From the NCBI GenBank assembly GCA_001800495.1, contig MGVM01000040.1, positions 1 through 15,708 on the forward strand: a stretch of 15,708 nucleotides of DNA, read 5' to 3'. A model generated the notes under the pieces. It was not told where the DNA came from. It saw only the letters and a program-made list of their open reading frames with translations, and made no database searches. Shown piece by piece: positions 14,536-15,708 of the stretch (its first letter is position 1; each line of letters begins with the position of its first letter). The translations under genes were made by a program, and so were the position numbers. The stretch comes from Elusimicrobia bacterium RIFOXYB2_FULL_48_7. Its GTDB lineage: Bacteria; Elusimicrobiota; Endomicrobiia; CG1-02-37-114; XYA2-FULL-39-19.

Positions 14536-14907
14536 TTACTGCCCCATATTAACACAAAACGCCAGGGGCTTATTCCTGACGTTTGAATTTACTGCTTTGA
14601 TGGTTTGGCCCAATCCTTGCTGAATGTATTTCCTGTTGAATGTTATGTAGTCCCCCTCCAGCCCTGCATAAAATGTTATTTTGTCAATTTGCTTGAAATT
14701 ATATAGCCCTCTCGCACCCATCAAAAACACATTATTCCCAAGTCCGTTATGCAGCTCCAATCCAAATTTATCAGTAAAATAATATTTAGCTGATATTCCC
14801 GGATAAATAAACCCTACCGCAATCTTTCCTTTATTCCCTTCATCCGCCCTCAAACTCCCCGACAGGATTAGGATTGCTGCAATCAAAAAAAATACTATTT
14901 TGTTCAT
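14536..14907 (-). CDS. Small exported beta-barrel-like protein, possibly shortened
   Basis: A 123-residue protein. Signal peptide MNKIVFFLIAAILILSGSLRA, cut before DEGN. The mature part has strands KIAVGFIYPGISAKYYF, KFGLELHNGLGNNVFLMGARGLYNF and KITFYAGLEGDYITF, the pattern of eight-stranded OmpA-like or DUF-type barrel proteins, in which a G-PG-SAKYYFTDK-type opening is followed by alternating strand pairs and a terminal aromatic. Here the end (LAFCVNMGQ) stops abruptly after a sequence like the start of a last strand (LAFCVNMG), so a middle portion or the last residues may be missing; full relatives would be about 160 residues (inference from the fold, not from an alignment). Ribosome-binding site weak (GAGAAAG). 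It is 42 nt after the PorV-like stop. Base composition is higher in GC than the next two genes. Confidence 0.65.
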   Translation of the reverse strand: MNKIVFFLIAAILILSGSLRADEGNKGKIAVGFIYPGISAKYYFTDKFGLELHNGLGNNVFLMGARGLYNFKQIDKITFYAGLEGDYITFNRKYIQQGLGQTIKAVNSNVRNKPLAFCVNMGQ

Positions 14908-14949
14908 ATTTCAGCTTTCTCTATTTAGTGGTATTTTGTGCTACCTTTT

Positions 14950-15708
14950 TTAATATTTTATGCTTATATCTATCCTTTGAGTATCCCCCAATGCCCCATA
15001 CGGCACAAAGGCGCAATTGAGGGTTGCATTCAAGATATTTAATCCGATTCCCATGGTGAATCCTATGGGGTTGTCTGTTTGTAGATTTTTGTTAAAGGAT
15101 GGATTTTGATATCCGAATCTCAAAGACAGGACTTTTATTGGCGAGAACTCAGCGCCAAAACAAACCGTATTATCACCCTCATATAATCGCCTTTTGAAAT
15201 CAACGGAAACTGTCGTGGAACCGAATGCATATCCAAACCCAAGATTCGCATTTGAGGGCAGATTATACCGTGTGTTTACGAATTTCATCTCCTGGCCAAG
15301 ACTTTGAAGTGAAATACCGGTTAATAATCTGGGCGTGAATAAACGCGTCTGGAGGCCTACATCAAAAGCAATCCCGGCAGCTGATTCTGATTCTATTTTT
15401 TGATGAATCAGTTTTGTATTGAACCCGATATTGAAACTGCAATCGTCTATATCTACCTTTCTGCCATAACCAACCGTAACAGTAATGTCGCTTGCTCCAA
15501 AGGTACCTGTAACCTGCCTGTTACTATCACGCCCTTCCAGATCCCCCTGAAACAATGACACTATTCCGACTGCTATGGTAGCGGGAGTATGCTGGTTTTT
15601 GCAAGTTAAGGGGAAGGCATAGCTGACAGAGTTAAAGTTTAAATCAGCAACCCATTTGCTATACATGGCTGACAGCCCATGTTCCTTAACATTTGCAAGG
15701 CCGCCAGG
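14950..15708 (-). CDS. PorV/PorQ-like outer-membrane barrel protein, 5' end missing
   Basis: The reading frame continues to the right edge: the last 252 residues visible, preceded by 14 residues before the internal ATG at 15666. Those lead in PGGLANVKEHGLSAMYS, which matches the NPAGLA-xxx-xxxxYxxW motif early in PorV/PorQ-family (UPF0164-type) proteins, so Met at 15666 is internal, not the start. The remainder has the family pattern: VSYAFPL, VSLFQGD, GTFGASDITVTVGYGRKV, LGFGYAFGSTTVSVDFKRR, VCFGAEFSPIKVLSLRFGYQ, IGFTMGIGLNILNATLNCAFVPYGALGDTQRIDISIKY. The closing FVPYGALGDTQRIDISIKY matches the usual end (YxxxxxLGxTHRISL). PorV of Bacteroidota carries substrates of the type IX secretion system; PorV-like proteins outside that phylum are known but of uncertain role. 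Here it begins a cluster that ends in a giant secreted protein with a FlgD-like tail, which fits a surface-delivery role. Confidence 0.8.
   Translation of the reverse strand, partial: PGGLANVKEHGLSAMYSKWVADLNFNSVSYAFPLTCKNQHTPATIAVGIVSLFQGDLEGRDSNRQVTGTFGASDITVTVGYGRKVDIDDCSFNIGFNTKLIHQKIESESAAGIAFDVGLQTRLFTPRLLTGISLQSLGQEMKFVNTRYNLPSNANLGFGYAFGSTTVSVDFKRRLYEGDNTVCFGAEFSPIKVLSLRFGYQNPSFNKNLQTDNPIGFTMGIGLNILNATLNCAFVPYGALGDTQRIDISIKY

Noticed and set aside
15664..15666. ATG as the start of the PorV-like gene
   Set aside because: The frame continues upstream with PGGLANVKEHGLSA, the conserved early motif of the family, so this Met is internal and the true start lies beyond the right edge.

Overview
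The window is one strand of a bacterial genome: every supported gene reads on the minus strand, and no plus-strand gene, RNA gene or mobile element is visible. Reading from high to low coordinate there are five genes: (1) the 3' part of a PorV/PorQ-like outer-membrane beta-barrel gene (cut by the right edge), (2) and (3) two small exported proteins that look like short outer-membrane beta-barrels, (4) a LolA-like periplasmic lipoprotein-carrier-type protein, and (5) a giant secreted multidomain protein starting at 13186 that stays open to the left edge, at least 4,395 codons. Gaps are short (19 to 61 nt), no convincing terminator or promoter separates the genes, and most have clear Shine-Dalgarno sites, so they probably form one operon or a tight cluster.

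The organism is a diderm (outer-membrane barrels, a LolA-like protein, signal peptides throughout). PorV/PorQ-family proteins together with very long proteins built from fibronectin III domains with GDDG and YSTYS motifs, FG-GAP repeats and choice-of-anchor-type beta-helices are typical of uncultivated lineages such as Elusimicrobiota, Omnitrophota and relatives. That placement is inference; no taxonomic marker is present.

Layout of the giant protein, N to C: signal peptide; subtilisin-like (S8) protease with D69/H173/N312/S414; an unrecognised 300-residue beta-rich region with one EF-hand-like loop; three Ig/FN3-type domains each interrupted at the same place by concanavalin-like jellyroll domains; an FN3 plus beta-helix unit of about 519 codons present twice in tandem; four more FN3 domains; seven FG-GAP/VCBS repeats with calcium-binding loops; further Ig/FN3 domains and a beta-sandwich spacer; and, at the left edge, the start of a FlgD-like Ig domain (motif SPNNDG) of the sort often found near the C-terminus of exported proteins. 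The likely role is a cell-surface or secreted protease/adhesin that binds proteins or glycans, with the neighbouring outer-membrane genes perhaps serving its export or surface display.

Base composition is strikingly mosaic: genes 2 (start) and 1 and the distal 9 to 10 kb of the giant gene are moderately GC-rich, while the stretch from about 14.47 kb to 13.2 kb is very AT-rich and the protease-coding 5' part of the giant gene is intermediate. This suggests a protease head joined to an older or differently derived adhesive stalk.
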